NCBI RefSeq assembly: GCF_039831995.1
Contig: NZ_JBDOIO010000004.1
Location: 868,001 to 932,000, forward strand
DNA from: Paenibacillus pabuli
Lineage (GTDB): Bacteria > Bacillota > Bacilli > Paenibacillales > Paenibacillaceae
DNA: 64,000 bases
Direction of reading: 5' to 3'
The position numbers and the translations under genes are program-made. Below are positions 26,497-34,888 of the stretch, in pieces; within the stretch, counting starts at the first letter, position 1; each line of letters starts with the position of its first letter. The notes below the pieces were generated by a model. The model made no database searches, was not told the origin of the DNA, and was given only the letters and a program-made list of their open reading frames with translations.

Positions 26497-27150
26497 TTGG
26501 ACTTTAATCAACAATTAGATAAGTTATTAATCGAAAGTTTCCAAAATTTGAAATTAAAAAAGCCTCTTTTTTATAACTTTAAAATTGCAATTAGATATGA
26601 ATTGGGGGGAGATCTAACCAAGCAAAGTAGGATAGATAGAGTAACGCATAGAGCATTTTCCATATTTAATGAAATCGGTGAATCCACCGATATAGTTTAT
26701 TTAACCGTTTTTGTAGATAGCTGGAGTGAGCATCCTGTTTCGGCATTTGAGAATGATGTTTATGACAATTTTCTCTATTATTCAGGAGTCAAAATGAAAG
26801 ACATTGAAAAGCGAGAACTAGAGTACCGTTATAAAGATCCGGATGAAGACGACGAAGAAACCATTACAGTGCAATATTGTACTAAAACAGAGCTTGAAAA
26901 TTTAAAAGTGAAAGATTTATTTAGCGCCATTGCATATCGAGAAATTGCTCCTGAATCCCGAATTGTTGGTGATATTTTTCTAATTAACGAAACAATAAAA
27001 TGCATATTTCATATTTATGACAGCAGAGGCATGGATGTTGTTGCAACAGATACAGATACATTACGTCCGGTTTACGAAAAGTTTAATGATTGGATATTAG
27101 ATTTTGATCGGAACAAAATCAATCAAATCTTCCGCGATCAAACCCAGTAA
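26497..27150 (+). CDS. DUF3885-type immunity protein for the RHS2 toxin
   Basis: The TTG at 26497 follows GGAGGT at seven bases and gives 217 residues. The sequence shows IAIRYELGG near the N-terminus, an acidic DPDEDDEE stretch near 125, and the C-terminal signature CIFHIYDSRGMDVVATD, then WILDFDR. These are what I recall of DUF3885, a family found next to polymorphic toxin tips in Bacilli. It is soluble, acidic and AT-rich like the toxin tip before it. It should bind and neutralise the RHS2 tip in the cytoplasm. It can also be made without the toxin if the hairpin region carries a promoter. Confidence 0.75.
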   Translation: MDFNQQLDKLLIESFQNLKLKKPLFYNFKIAIRYELGGDLTKQSRIDRVTHRAFSIFNEIGESTDIVYLTVFVDSWSEHPVSAFENDVYDNFLYYSGVKMKDIEKRELEYRYKDPDEDDEETITVQYCTKTELENLKVKDLFSAIAYREIAPESRIVGDIFLINETIKCIFHIYDSRGMDVVATDTDTLRPVYEKFNDWILDFDRNKINQIFRDQTQ

Positions 27151-27333
27151 GACTGGATTTTTTTAAAGAGTGAGTAAGTCAGTCGTATCTGAAATAAACT
27201 ACTGAATTTATAAAAAGTTAAGGGCCAATCCCCAAAAAAAGTCGCTACAATTGGTATTATCCCCTTTAGTAGACAAGAGAAAAAAGACATCTGTTAAGAT
27301 GGACTTAATCTTGCCTAATGGAGGGTTTTTTTC

Positions 27334-28410
27334 ATGGCTAAAAAAAGACAAACTTTCCGGCGGTACTCCTTGGAATTAAAATTGGAGGCGGTCCGGCGGG
27401 TCAACGTAGAACATATGAGCATACGTGAAGTCGCGAAACGTTTGGATATTCAAAATAAATCTCAGGTACAAGTATGGGCTGCGAAAACGAAACACGGAAT
27501 GAGCTTAGAACCTGGCACATCTAAACGAGGACGCCCTAAAACGAAGTTTTTCAGTAAGAAAGAAGAGGTTGCTTACTTGTGAGCGGAGATTGAATATTTA
27601 AAAAAGCAGTACCAAATCAAATCTACACAAGGAGTGACGAGTAAAGCTACCAGATTTCAAATCATAGAGGATTTGGGAGTACGCCATCGTCTGGTTTGGC
27701 TCTTGAAGCTAGTTGACGTTTCCCGCTCGGGCTATTACAAATGGAGAAAAAGCATACAGATGACAAATGAGCGTAGACAAAAGCAACATGAATTAGAATC
27801 GCATCTGCTTGCCATCCATCGCGTTCATCCCTACTCTGGTTATCTTCGAATGACGTTGGCTTTACGGAGAGAATTCCTTAGGGTTAACCACAAAAAGGTG
27901 TATCGTTTAATGAAACAATTAGGGATCGGTTCTGTCATTTGAAAGAAGCGTCGTTTCTTTGGGAAACAAGCTTCTGTGGTGAATCCGAATCGGCTCGAAC
28001 GCCAGTTTCAGGCAGATAAACCATGAACTAAACTTGTTAAAGACATTACCTATATTCGTGCTGGAGAACATTTTGTGTACCTTTCTGTCATTCAGGAATT
28101 GTGTAATAACGAGATTGTAGCTTGGCATCTTTCCGAACGAAATGACCTCGCTTTGATTCATGAAACGCTGGATAGACTCTGTCAGCACACGGATCTAAGT
28201 GTCGTAATCCTAAACTCGAATCAAGGATTTCAATACACCTCTAAGCCATTCAACCATAAACTGAAACATGCTAGGAAGTCACTCCAGGCGTGGGAATTGC
28301 TTGGACAATGCCTGTATCGAGTCTTTCATCTCTCATATAAAGACCGAGAAAATATAATTGGATGAGGCAGCAAACCAAGCGGAGGTTGAACAGCAAGTGA
28401 GAGGTGAATA
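27334..28410 (+). pseudogene. IS3-family (IS150 group) transposase genes, decayed
   Basis: An ATG after GGAGGG begins OrfA (MAKKRQTFRRYSLELKLEAV, an IS3-type helix-turn-helix). It stops at TGA 27580, and OrfB sequence follows in frame (EIEYLKKQY, GYYKWRKS, HPYSGYLRM). Two more TGA codons interrupt it near 27940 and 28023. The third catalytic block reads NSNQGFQYTS where SDQG is expected, so one catalytic aspartate is an asparagine. Near 28275 the frame shifts into RGNCLDNACIESF. Terminal repeats are not recognisable. This is an old dead element at the edge of the toxin island. Confidence 0.85.
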
Positions 28411-28411
28411 G

Positions 28412-28759
28412 ATGGTGGCATACAGTCTTAAAGCATTCACTGAAAAAAACCATAAGTGCTCAAAAGGCATGCTTCTATCCTTCTTAGACGTCGAGGCCAA
28501 AGAGCCTATGATTAGTGACATTATAATTTTTCTGAATTGCTCTAATATAGGAGAAGAAATAGAGTTAACGGATCATTTTATCATTCGAGAGAATGATGTA
28601 GAAGTTCTTATTTTGAATGAAACGACAGAGATGTTTGCCCTAAATAGAGAAGAACGCAGGGTTCGTATAGACGTTGATGTATTACTATTTGTACTGAATC
28701 AAAAAATGTCTTACGGGTTAGATCAAGTGAAAACGATTTTAAAAACGCATAAACTTTAA
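28412..28759 (+). CDS. small orphan protein, function unknown
   Basis: This 115-residue protein starts with ATG shortly after GAGAGGTGA, at the end of the IS3 remnant. It is soluble, rich in Ile/Leu/Glu, with short beta-like stretches (SDIIIFLNCSNIG, VEVLILNETTEMF) and a basic C-terminus. No motif is recognised. A second small gene follows 30 bp downstream. Together they look like the tail of an island module whose front was replaced by the IS. Confidence 0.5.
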   Translation: MVAYSLKAFTEKNHKCSKGMLLSFLDVEAKEPMISDIIIFLNCSNIGEEIELTDHFIIRENDVEVLILNETTEMFALNREERRVRIDVDVLLFVLNQKMSYGLDQVKTILKTHKL

Positions 28760-28789
28760 TATCATTTTTTCCAAAGAGAAGGTGACAAC

Positions 28790-28969
28790 GTGTACTACTA
28801 TAAAGGCGCATTCAGAGGCGCAGATAATTTTATCTATTTCAAAAGCGATGTTCCATTAGCCGAGAGTGATGTCATTATATTGGGAGAGAAGAAGTATTTT
28901 ATCGAGAGTGTCCAGAAAGAATTCGTGCTTCTTCAGAAGGTTGGCTCCATTGTTGAAGTGAGTACGTAA
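28790..28969 (+). CDS. 59-residue orphan protein
   Basis: A GTG start at 28790 follows AAGAGAAGGTGA at good spacing and opens 59 codons to TAA at 28969. The product begins MYYYKGAFRGADNFIYF and is rich in aromatic and acidic residues with alternating beta-like strands. It has no membrane segment. The good start signal and close spacing to the previous gene support translation. No family is recognised. Confidence 0.55.
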   Translation: MYYYKGAFRGADNFIYFKSDVPLAESDVIILGEKKYFIESVQKEFVLLQKVGSIVEVST

Positions 28970-29079
28970 TACTCATGCCGAAGGATAGACTGACACAGGC
29001 AAGCATATAGCAGCAGCGTTCTCCGTCATAAAGCTCCATTAAATCATCGAGGGAACGTTCCCTTTTTCAAGTGTACGTG

Positions 29080-29108
29080 CACTTCTGGGCCCCCGCCTAC
29101 ATACAATA
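29080..29108 (+). promoter_or_regulatory. candidate sigma-E/sigma-K promoter of sigK
   Basis: CATACAATA at 29100-29108 fits the -10 consensus CATAnnnTA of sigma-K and also the sigma-E -10. An AC dinucleotide about 17 bases upstream fits the minimal sigma-K -35. In Bacillus, sigK is first read by sigma-E and then by sigma-K itself. The distance to the start codon is about 60 bp. Confidence 0.5.
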
Positions 29109-29171
29109 GATCGACCCTGTTCCTTCACGTGCTCAGGCCAGATCGTTGTAAAACTGCAGGAGGTGTCATCT

Positions 29172-29870
29172 GTGCCCGGATTGTTTACCGCAATTGCCCT
29201 GTTCATCAAGGAGTTAACGCTGCTCGTCTCGTATGTCAAAAATAATGCGTTTCCCCAGCCGCTGGCTGAGGACGAAGAAGCCAAACACCTGCGCCTCATG
29301 GCTGAAGGCAACGCCCACTCCCGCAACTTGCTCATTGAACACAATCTGCGCCTTGTTGCGCATATCGTCAAGAAGTTCGACAATACGGGTGAAGATCTGG
29401 AAGATCTGATCTCGATCGGAACCATCGGCTTGATCAAGGCCATCGAAAGTTTTCAGCAAGGCAAAGGAACCAAACTCGCCACATTTGCGGCCCGCTGTAT
29501 AGAGAATGAAATTCTGATGCACCTTCGTTCCCTGAAGAAAACACGTAAAGACGTCTCCCTTCATGATCCCATCGGAACGGACAAAGAGGGCAATGAAATT
29601 ACGTTAATCGATATCCTTGGAACCGAAGCGGATGATGTCGTCGACAAGGTGCAGCTTAAGATTGAGAAAAGCAAAATCTACCGTAATCTCGACATTCTCG
29701 ATGATCGGGAGAAGGAAGTCGTCATTGGCCGATTCGGCCTGGAGGCAGGCGGGGAAGAACGGACCCAGCGCGAAATTGCCAAGGAACTGGGCATCTCCCG
29801 TTCCTATGTTTCACGGATCGAGAAACGGGCGTTAATGAAGCTGTATCATGAGTTCTATAAGCAAAAATAA
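29172..29870 (+). CDS. sigK: RNA polymerase sporulation sigma factor SigK
   Basis: The GTG at 29172 is chosen because AGGAGG lies eight bases before it, giving 232 residues. The protein directs late mother-cell transcription during sporulation. It begins with a hydrophobic pro-sequence ([14 protein letters not shown]), needed for membrane holding and later cleavage. Next come region 2 ([45 protein letters not shown]) and region 4 with the helix-turn-helix [20 protein letters not shown]. The similarity to Bacillus SigK is very strong over the whole length. The gene is uninterrupted, so there is no skin-like element splitting it. It stands alone between the toxin island and the permease. Confidence 0.95.
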   Translation: MPGLFTAIALFIKELTLLVSYVKNNAFPQPLAEDEEAKHLRLMAEGNAHSRNLLIEHNLRLVAHIVKKFDNTGEDLEDLISIGTIGLIKAIESFQQGKGTKLATFAARCIENEILMHLRSLKKTRKDVSLHDPIGTDKEGNEITLIDILGTEADDVVDKVQLKIEKSKIYRNLDILDDREKEVVIGRFGLEAGGEERTQREIAKELGISRSYVSRIEKRALMKLYHEFYKQK

Positions 29871-30034
29871 CAATGACCCAAAGTAGAGGGCGCCTTGTTA
29901 GAAGAGGTGTCCTCTTTGGCGTGAAAAAAATCATAAATGAAGGATAGGTATTCTGGTCAGATTATTATATGATGTGTTGTATACAAGTTTCAGCAACCTA
30001 GAGAGCATGTGCAGAAAGAGAGTGGTGGTTTACC

Positions 30035-31396
30035 ATGCAGCAAGAAACATTAACACGGGGATTAAAGAACAGGCATGTCCAGCTTATGGCGATCGGAGGG
30101 GCGATTGGGACAGGCCTCTTTCTGGGAGCGGGCAAGACGATTCAACTGACAGGACCGTCGATCCTGTTGGCGTATATCATCACAGGTGCGGTTTTGTTTT
30201 TGATCATGCGTGCATTGGGGGAACTGTTGTTAAGCAACCTGCAGTATCACTCCTTTGTGGATTTCGTGCGTGATTACCTGGGAAATATGGCGGCGTTTAT
30301 TACAGGCTGGACCTACTGGTTCTGCTGGATTTCCATTGCTATGGCGGACATTACGGCTGTCGGCATGTATACGCAGTTCTGGTTTCCGAATGTACCGCAA
30401 TGGATGCCTGGTTTAATTGCATTAGTCATTTTGTTAATCATGAATCTGGCAACAGTGAAGCTGTTCGGCGAGATGGAATTTTGGTTTGCTTTAATCAAAG
30501 TGATTGCCATTCTGGCCCTTATTGTTGTTGGTCTATATATGATATTTAAAGGTTTCACCACAGATCAGGGGACGGCAAGCTTCACCAATCTGTGGAGTCA
30601 TGGGGGATGGTTCCCAAATGGCATGCATGGCTTCATCATTTCATTCCAGATGGTGGTGTTCGCCTTTGTCGGCATGGAGCTAGTCGGACTGACCGCAGGG
30701 GAAACGGAGAATCCGGAGAAGGTTATTCCGAAAGCCATTAACCAGATCCCCATCCGTGTGCTGCTCTTCTATGTGGGTGCACTGCTGATTATTATGAGCA
30801 TCTATCCGTGGAAAGCGATCGTGCCGAGTGAAAGTCCTTTTGTACAGGTGTTTGCAGCCGTAGGTATTGCGACAGCCGCCGGGATCGTGAATTTCGTGGT
30901 GCTGACATCCGCAGCTTCGGCATGCAACAGTGCTATTTTTAGTACAAGTCGTATGGTCTTCTCCATGGCCAAGGATCGGAATGCGCCGGAGTCCCTTGCA
31001 CGCCTGAATAGCCGAAAGGTGCCTTCCAATGCACTCTTTTTCTCCACGCTGGTCATTCTGGTTGCCATTATTCTGAATTATGTCATGCCAGAGGGCGTGT
31101 TCACACTGATCACAAGTGTATCGACCGTTTGCTTTATCTTTGTCTGGGGCATTATGGTGATCTGTCACCTGAAATACCGCCGTACCCAGCCGGAGCTTGC
31201 TAGTCGGAGTCACTTCAGGCTGCCGTTTTATCCATTTTCCAACTACTTGATTTTGGCTTTTCTCGCGTTTGTGCTGGTTGTTCTGGCCTTGGCAGAGGAT
31301 ACACGGGTGGCGCTGTTTGTTACTCCGGTGTGGTTTATCCTCATGGCAGGGATCTATCTCTTCCAAAAAAGAAGGGCAACCCCAACGCAAGGTTAA
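30035..31396 (+). CDS. amino-acid permease, APC family (AapA/CycA-like)
   Basis: This 453-residue protein has about twelve membrane helices and the amino-acid permease signature near the N-terminus (IGGAIGTGLFLGAGKTI). Internal LVGLTAGETENP and SAASACNSAIFSTSRM are also typical of the AAT group of proton-coupled amino-acid symporters. The overall similarity is to AapA/CycA, which take up D-serine, D- and L-alanine and glycine. The start ATG follows AGAGAGTGGTGG. The gene is monocistronic and ends in a strong terminator. The exact substrate is not certain. Confidence 0.88.
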   Translation: MQQETLTRGLKNRHVQLMAIGGAIGTGLFLGAGKTIQLTGPSILLAYIITGAVLFLIMRALGELLLSNLQYHSFVDFVRDYLGNMAAFITGWTYWFCWISIAMADITAVGMYTQFWFPNVPQWMPGLIALVILLIMNLATVKLFGEMEFWFALIKVIAILALIVVGLYMIFKGFTTDQGTASFTNLWSHGGWFPNGMHGFIISFQMVVFAFVGMELVGLTAGETENPEKVIPKAINQIPIRVLLFYVGALLIIMSIYPWKAIVPSESPFVQVFAAVGIATAAGIVNFVVLTSAASACNSAIFSTSRMVFSMAKDRNAPESLARLNSRKVPSNALFFSTLVILVAIILNYVMPEGVFTLITSVSTVCFIFVWGIMVICHLKYRRTQPELASRSHFRLPFYPFSNYLILAFLAFVLVVLALAEDTRVALFVTPVWFILMAGIYLFQKRRATPTQG

Positions 31397-31454
31397 AGCA
31401 CTAATGGTTTCCATGCGGATGAGATACCTTGTACTCCGAAAGAAGCAAAAAAAG

Positions 31455-31487
31455 AAAACCGTCCATCCTTGATGGGCGGTTTTTTTA
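31455..31487 (+). terminator. terminator of the permease gene
   Basis: AAAACCGTCCATC pairs with GATGGGCGGTTTT and runs into seven T, a strong Rho-independent terminator. Confidence 0.9.
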
Positions 31488-31668
31488 TGTATTTAAAGTG
31501 ACCATTTCTCATCTGAATGAAGTTAGTAGCCATATTTTGCAATTGAAACGGATGCAGAAGCGCATCCGGCTGCCCGGTAAAAATGATTACGTTTTGGACC
31601 AAAAGGAGTCTGTACCGATAGTTCATTAATCTGTAATATGTTTTATATTAACCAGATGGAGGTGGACA

Positions 31669-32268
31669 GTGATCATGCAAGAAAAAGATGTTGTTCTGAA
31701 AGGGAAAAGGGTAACACTTGTACCTATGGATAACAGCCACAAGGCGGAATTAATCAGTATCTTATTCTCTCCAGAAGTGTGGGAATTCACCTGGCGAACG
31801 ATCCATACACGTGAAGAACTCGATCAAGTACTGACGCTTGCACTGGACAATAAAGAGAAGGGATCACAGCTTCCCTTCACTATTGTGGATCAAGCGACAG
31901 GAGACATCATCGGAACTACCCGAATAGGCGATCTTGACATGGGGAACCGAAATGCTGAGATTGGATGGACCTGGCTTGCACCTGACTACTGGCGGACGGG
32001 AGTAAATACAGAGTGCAAATACCTTTTGCTGCAATATTGCTTTGAAGAACTGAATTTAATGCGGGTGCAGTTCTCCGTAAGCGGACAAAATGTCCGATCG
32101 CAACGAGCCATTGAACGAATCGGAGCCAAGAAAGAAGGCATATTCCGTAAGCACAGAATAAAGGCGGACGGTTCGATTCATGACAATATTTTTTACAGCA
32201 TCATAGACAATGAATGGGCAGATGTAAAAGAGAAACTTTTGTTTTTATTATCCAAAACGTATACATAA
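31669..32268 (+). CDS. GNAT N-acetyltransferase, RimJ/RimL type
   Basis: This 199-residue cytoplasmic enzyme transfers acetyl from acetyl-CoA to an amine. Its RimJ/RimL-like layout includes GKRVTLVPMD at the start, IGTTRIGDL in the middle, and WLAPDYWRTGVNTECKYLLL, which corresponds to the acetyl-CoA pyrophosphate loop. The last block is NVRSQRAIERIGAKKEGIFR. GTG at 31669 and ATG at 31675 share GGAGGTGGA; either can be the start. The loop reads Y-W-R-T-G-V-N where R-x-x-G-x-G/A is usual, a mild deviation. The acceptor substrate is unknown. Confidence 0.88.
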   Translation: MIMQEKDVVLKGKRVTLVPMDNSHKAELISILFSPEVWEFTWRTIHTREELDQVLTLALDNKEKGSQLPFTIVDQATGDIIGTTRIGDLDMGNRNAEIGWTWLAPDYWRTGVNTECKYLLLQYCFEELNLMRVQFSVSGQNVRSQRAIERIGAKKEGIFRKHRIKADGSIHDNIFYSIIDNEWADVKEKLLFLLSKTYT

Positions 32269-32312
32269 TCACTAATGCGGCAAACGATATTTCGCTAATG
32301 TTGACTGGAGAA

Positions 32313-33143
32313 CTAGCTCTTTCTCCGGTCTAACCACTCCAGAATAATCTTAACAGCTTCCATATATCGCTGACCGACGAGCAAACCAGTATGAGTCGTA
32401 TGCCATAGTGCGGCATATTCTGCGTGAAGCTGCTCTGCAGTTAGTCTGCCTCGCTGCTCCTCTTCCTCACTGGACACGGCTTTGATTACGAGACTAGGAC
32501 ATGTAATGGACTCACCGTTAATGGATACCACGTCCTCACCGCCAAAGAACGCGGAGAATGTGCTGAAGGCCTGCGATGATTCCATGGCCAAATACTTGCG
32601 TTGAAAAGCAATGTCCTCTGCCGATTCATCTATGCTGGTCAGCTCATCGTGAACGGGTGCAGGAACGACGAGACCAGGCGTTATTCGAACCACGTCAGCA
32701 TAGGGCACGGAGCGAAGAACTTCCTGGCTTAGACTGGAATCAATCACGATTAATCCACGAAGTGGAGAGTGTTCAGCAATCTTTTGACTAAGAATGCCAC
32801 CCATGCTGAATCCGATAAGAATAGGCGGCTCCCCGCAAGCAGTGATGATCTCCTGAATATCCTCCAGGTAATCTTCGAAGGTCACCCGGGTCATGTCCTG
32901 CACCCTGCTCTTGTAGTGACTTCTCAGATTCATGGCATAACAAGTCCAGCCCTGTTGAACGAAATGAGGGATGTATTTGCTCCACATCCAGCTGCCTGTA
33001 TAGGCACCGTGAACGAATAGGAGAGGGGGTCTGTGATCACTTCTCCCTTGAATTTCATCGCCCTCAAATACCTCCAGATATAAATCCTGTTCCCCAATGT
33101 ATTGTGCGGTATGGTCAGGCAGGGACTTGGTGTAGTCCTTCAT
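32313..33143 (-). CDS. alpha/beta hydrolase under MarR control
   Basis: This 276-residue soluble protein has the alpha/beta-hydrolase fold: oxyanion FVHGAYTGS near 43-52, nucleophile elbow GFSMGG with Ser113, and a C-terminal histidine in the HTTHTG region near 253. The cap region spans about 140-200. The start follows AAGGAGGAAT. It lies 54 bp downstream of a marR gene on the same strand, and the gap contains a copy of the same operator that overlaps the marR promoter. Its substrate is probably a small ester or aromatic compound sensed through the MarR protein, but this is inference. Confidence 0.85.
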   Translation of the reverse strand: MKDYTKSLPDHTAQYIGEQDLYLEVFEGDEIQGRSDHRPPLLFVHGAYTGSWMWSKYIPHFVQQGWTCYAMNLRSHYKSRVQDMTRVTFEDYLEDIQEIITACGEPPILIGFSMGGILSQKIAEHSPLRGLIVIDSSLSQEVLRSVPYADVVRITPGLVVPAPVHDELTSIDESAEDIAFQRKYLAMESSQAFSTFSAFFGGEDVVSINGESITCPSLVIKAVSSEEEEQRGRLTAEQLHAEYAALWHTTHTGLLVGQRYMEAVKIILEWLDRRKS

Positions 33144-33164
33144 GTAATAATTCCTCCTTCAATT

Positions 33165-33182
33165 TAGTTTTATATCAAACTA
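33165..33182 (-). promoter_or_regulatory. MarR operator copy 2, before the hydrolase
   Basis: TAGTTTTATATCAAACTA, a near-palindrome, repeats 16 of the bases of the site in the marR promoter. It lies 22 bp upstream of the hydrolase start codon and could overlap a secondary promoter. Confidence 0.65.
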
Positions 33183-33197
33183 TTTATCCAAAAAAAT

Positions 33198-33620
33198 TTA
33201 GAAGTTGCTGTGAATTTTCATCAAAATTCGCAGCAGTTCCTCTTTTTCTGTCTCCGTGATATCCGCGTAAAAAACATTCAGCAGGTTCTGGGAGATCTCT
33301 TCAAAGACGGGCTTGAGCTCCTCGCCTTTGGATGTCAGAACTACATGAACAACGCGCGTATCTTCGTCACTTCTCTCCTTGATGACGTATCCCATTCGTA
33401 CCAGCTTGTCGACAAGTGCTGTGACGGTAGATTTGTCCTTGCCAATTTTTTTGGCGATCTCCGCCATGGTCATTTGAGGTCGGTGATACAGAGCATAGAT
33501 AATATCGCCATGCGAAGTGGCAATATCCTGCACCCCGTGCTTAGTCATCTCGGATACGATAAAACGATTGGAACTCTCTTTAATTTTGGATATGAGTGAT
33601 ATGGCGTCTCTTGTTTTCAT
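33198..33620 (-). CDS. MarR-family transcriptional regulator
   Basis: This 140-residue protein has the MarR winged helix: MTMAEIAKKIGKDKSTVTAL (recognition helix) and a wing with KERSDEDTRVVHVVLT. It acts as a dimer on palindromic DNA and usually responds to small phenolic or lipophilic ligands. The operator copies around it suggest autoregulation and control of the downstream hydrolase. The start ATG has no ribosome binding site and lies six bases after a -10 box, so its mRNA may be leaderless. Confidence 0.9.
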   Translation of the reverse strand: MKTRDAISLISKIKESSNRFIVSEMTKHGVQDIATSHGDIIYALYHRPQMTMAEIAKKIGKDKSTVTALVDKLVRMGYVIKERSDEDTRVVHVVLTSKGEELKPVFEEISQNLLNVFYADITETEKEELLRILMKIHSNF

Positions 33621-33626
33621 ACACCT

Positions 33627-33655
33627 AATATAGTTTTATATCAAACCATTGTCAA
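33627..33655 (-). promoter_or_regulatory. marR promoter with operator in the spacer
   Basis: On the minus strand TTGACA (33655-33650), a 17-base spacer and TATATT (33632-33627) form a near-consensus sigma-A promoter. The operator TAGTTTTATATCAAACCA (33631-33648, plus-strand reading) fills the spacer. The predicted transcription start falls on the A of the marR start codon. Confidence 0.8.
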
Positions 33656-33676
33656 GAGTGTAGTCATGTTTTAAAA

Positions 33677-33706
33677 TTGACAAAGATAATCATTCTCAAT
33701 TATAAT
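33677..33706 (+). promoter_or_regulatory. Fur-type iron-regulated promoter
   Basis: TTGACA at 33677 and TATAAT at 33701 are separated by 18 bases. The sequence GATAATCATTCTCAATTATA between and over them resembles the Fur box (GATAATGATTATCATTATC). This fits iron repression of the siderophore transporter genes that follow. Confidence 0.75.
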
Positions 33707-33776
33707 CCGATCAAAAGCGTTGTAAATAGCTATATTTATTTGATCTTACATTATCGTGGAAGTGATGGGGGAAGAA

Positions 33777-34886
33777 ATGGCACAAACAGTTCAGATGCAG
33801 ACGCAGCACGTGGGCAAACCCAAGTCTTTGATTCACAGCAAATCCGGTTTCGCATTACTCCTTGCCGCACTGGTGGTATTCATGCTGGTGTCGGTGGGGA
33901 TTGCAGTTTCCATTGGTCAGGTGCATATTCCGCTGGCCGAGTCCTATCGTATTCTGCTTTACAAAATAACAGGCTTTCAGCTTGGAGCTGCGCCAATTGA
34001 TTCGGGTTCCTATACCGATATCATCTGGCAGATTCGTTTTCCGCGCGTATTAATGGCCATGTTTATCGGGGCAGGCCTGGCGCTCTGTGGTGCAGTCATG
34101 CAGGCTGCTGTGCAGAATCCACTCGCTGATCCTTACATACTAGGTATATCCTCAGGAGCTTCACTTGGAGCTACGTTTGCAATTTTGATCGGATTCGGTT
34201 CCATTAGCTGGTTAGGTCAAACGGGTGTGGCCTTTTGGGCTTTTGCCGGTGCCATGGGGGCATCTTTGCTAGTACTTACGCTTGCAGGTATCCGGGGCAA
34301 AATGACATCGGTCAAGCTGGTACTTGCCGGGATGGTCATTAACGCACTATGCAGTGCGTTTTCGAATTTTATCATTTACTTTGCAAACAATGCGGAAGGC
34401 ATCAGAACCGTCACATTCTGGACGATGGGCAGCCTGGCGGCTTCCGGCTGGAACAAACTCCCGCTAATCAGTATTGTCGTTCTGGTAGCCATTCTGTTCT
34501 TCCTCCTGCAATCCCGGGTGCTGAATACAATGCTGCTCGGAGATGAAGCGGCTGTGACGCTGGGCATTAATCTTAGTGTATATCGCAGACTGTACATGCT
34601 GTTAACAGCACTGGTCACGGGTGTTATGGTATCGAGCTGCGGGATGATCGGTTTTGTGGGACTCATTATTCCGCATATCGTAAGAGGTATGGTTGGTTCA
34701 GACCATCGCAAAGTCATGCCCGTTTCGGTATTGTTCGGGGCTATTTTCCTCATTTGGACGGATGTTATCGCAAGATCTCTGATATCCAGCGTTGAACTGC
34801 CGATCGGAATCATTACCGCCATGATTGGTGCGCCGATGTTTATGTATATGCTGGTCAAAAAAGGCTACGGTTTTGGAGGAAAATAA
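33777..34886 (+). CDS. iron-siderophore ABC transporter permease, FecCD family
   Basis: The ATG at 33777 is preferred since GGGGGA lies before it; an upstream start at 33756 is possible. The 369-residue protein has about ten membrane helices and FecCD signatures (FPRVLMAMFIGAGLALCGAVM, then NPLADPYILGISSGA, and the cytoplasmic loop GMIGFVGLIIPHIVR that docks the ATPase). It imports ferric siderophore, haem or cobalamin. The ATPase gene follows two bases later. No substrate-binding lipoprotein gene is adjacent, so one must act in trans. Confidence 0.9.
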   Translation: MAQTVQMQTQHVGKPKSLIHSKSGFALLLAALVVFMLVSVGIAVSIGQVHIPLAESYRILLYKITGFQLGAAPIDSGSYTDIIWQIRFPRVLMAMFIGAGLALCGAVMQAAVQNPLADPYILGISSGASLGATFAILIGFGSISWLGQTGVAFWAFAGAMGASLLVLTLAGIRGKMTSVKLVLAGMVINALCSAFSNFIIYFANNAEGIRTVTFWTMGSLAASGWNKLPLISIVVLVAILFFLLQSRVLNTMLLGDEAAVTLGINLSVYRRLYMLLTALVTGVMVSSCGMIGFVGLIIPHIVRGMVGSDHRKVMPVSVLFGAIFLIWTDVIARSLISSVELPIGIITAMIGAPMFMYMLVKKGYGFGGK

Positions 34887-34888
34887 CC

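Noticed and set aside
29039..29443. Minus-strand frame overlapping sigK
   Set aside because: Shadow of the sigK gene, no binding site.
29140..29880. skin-like element or other insertion in sigK
   Set aside because: The sigK frame is continuous from pro-sequence to region 4.
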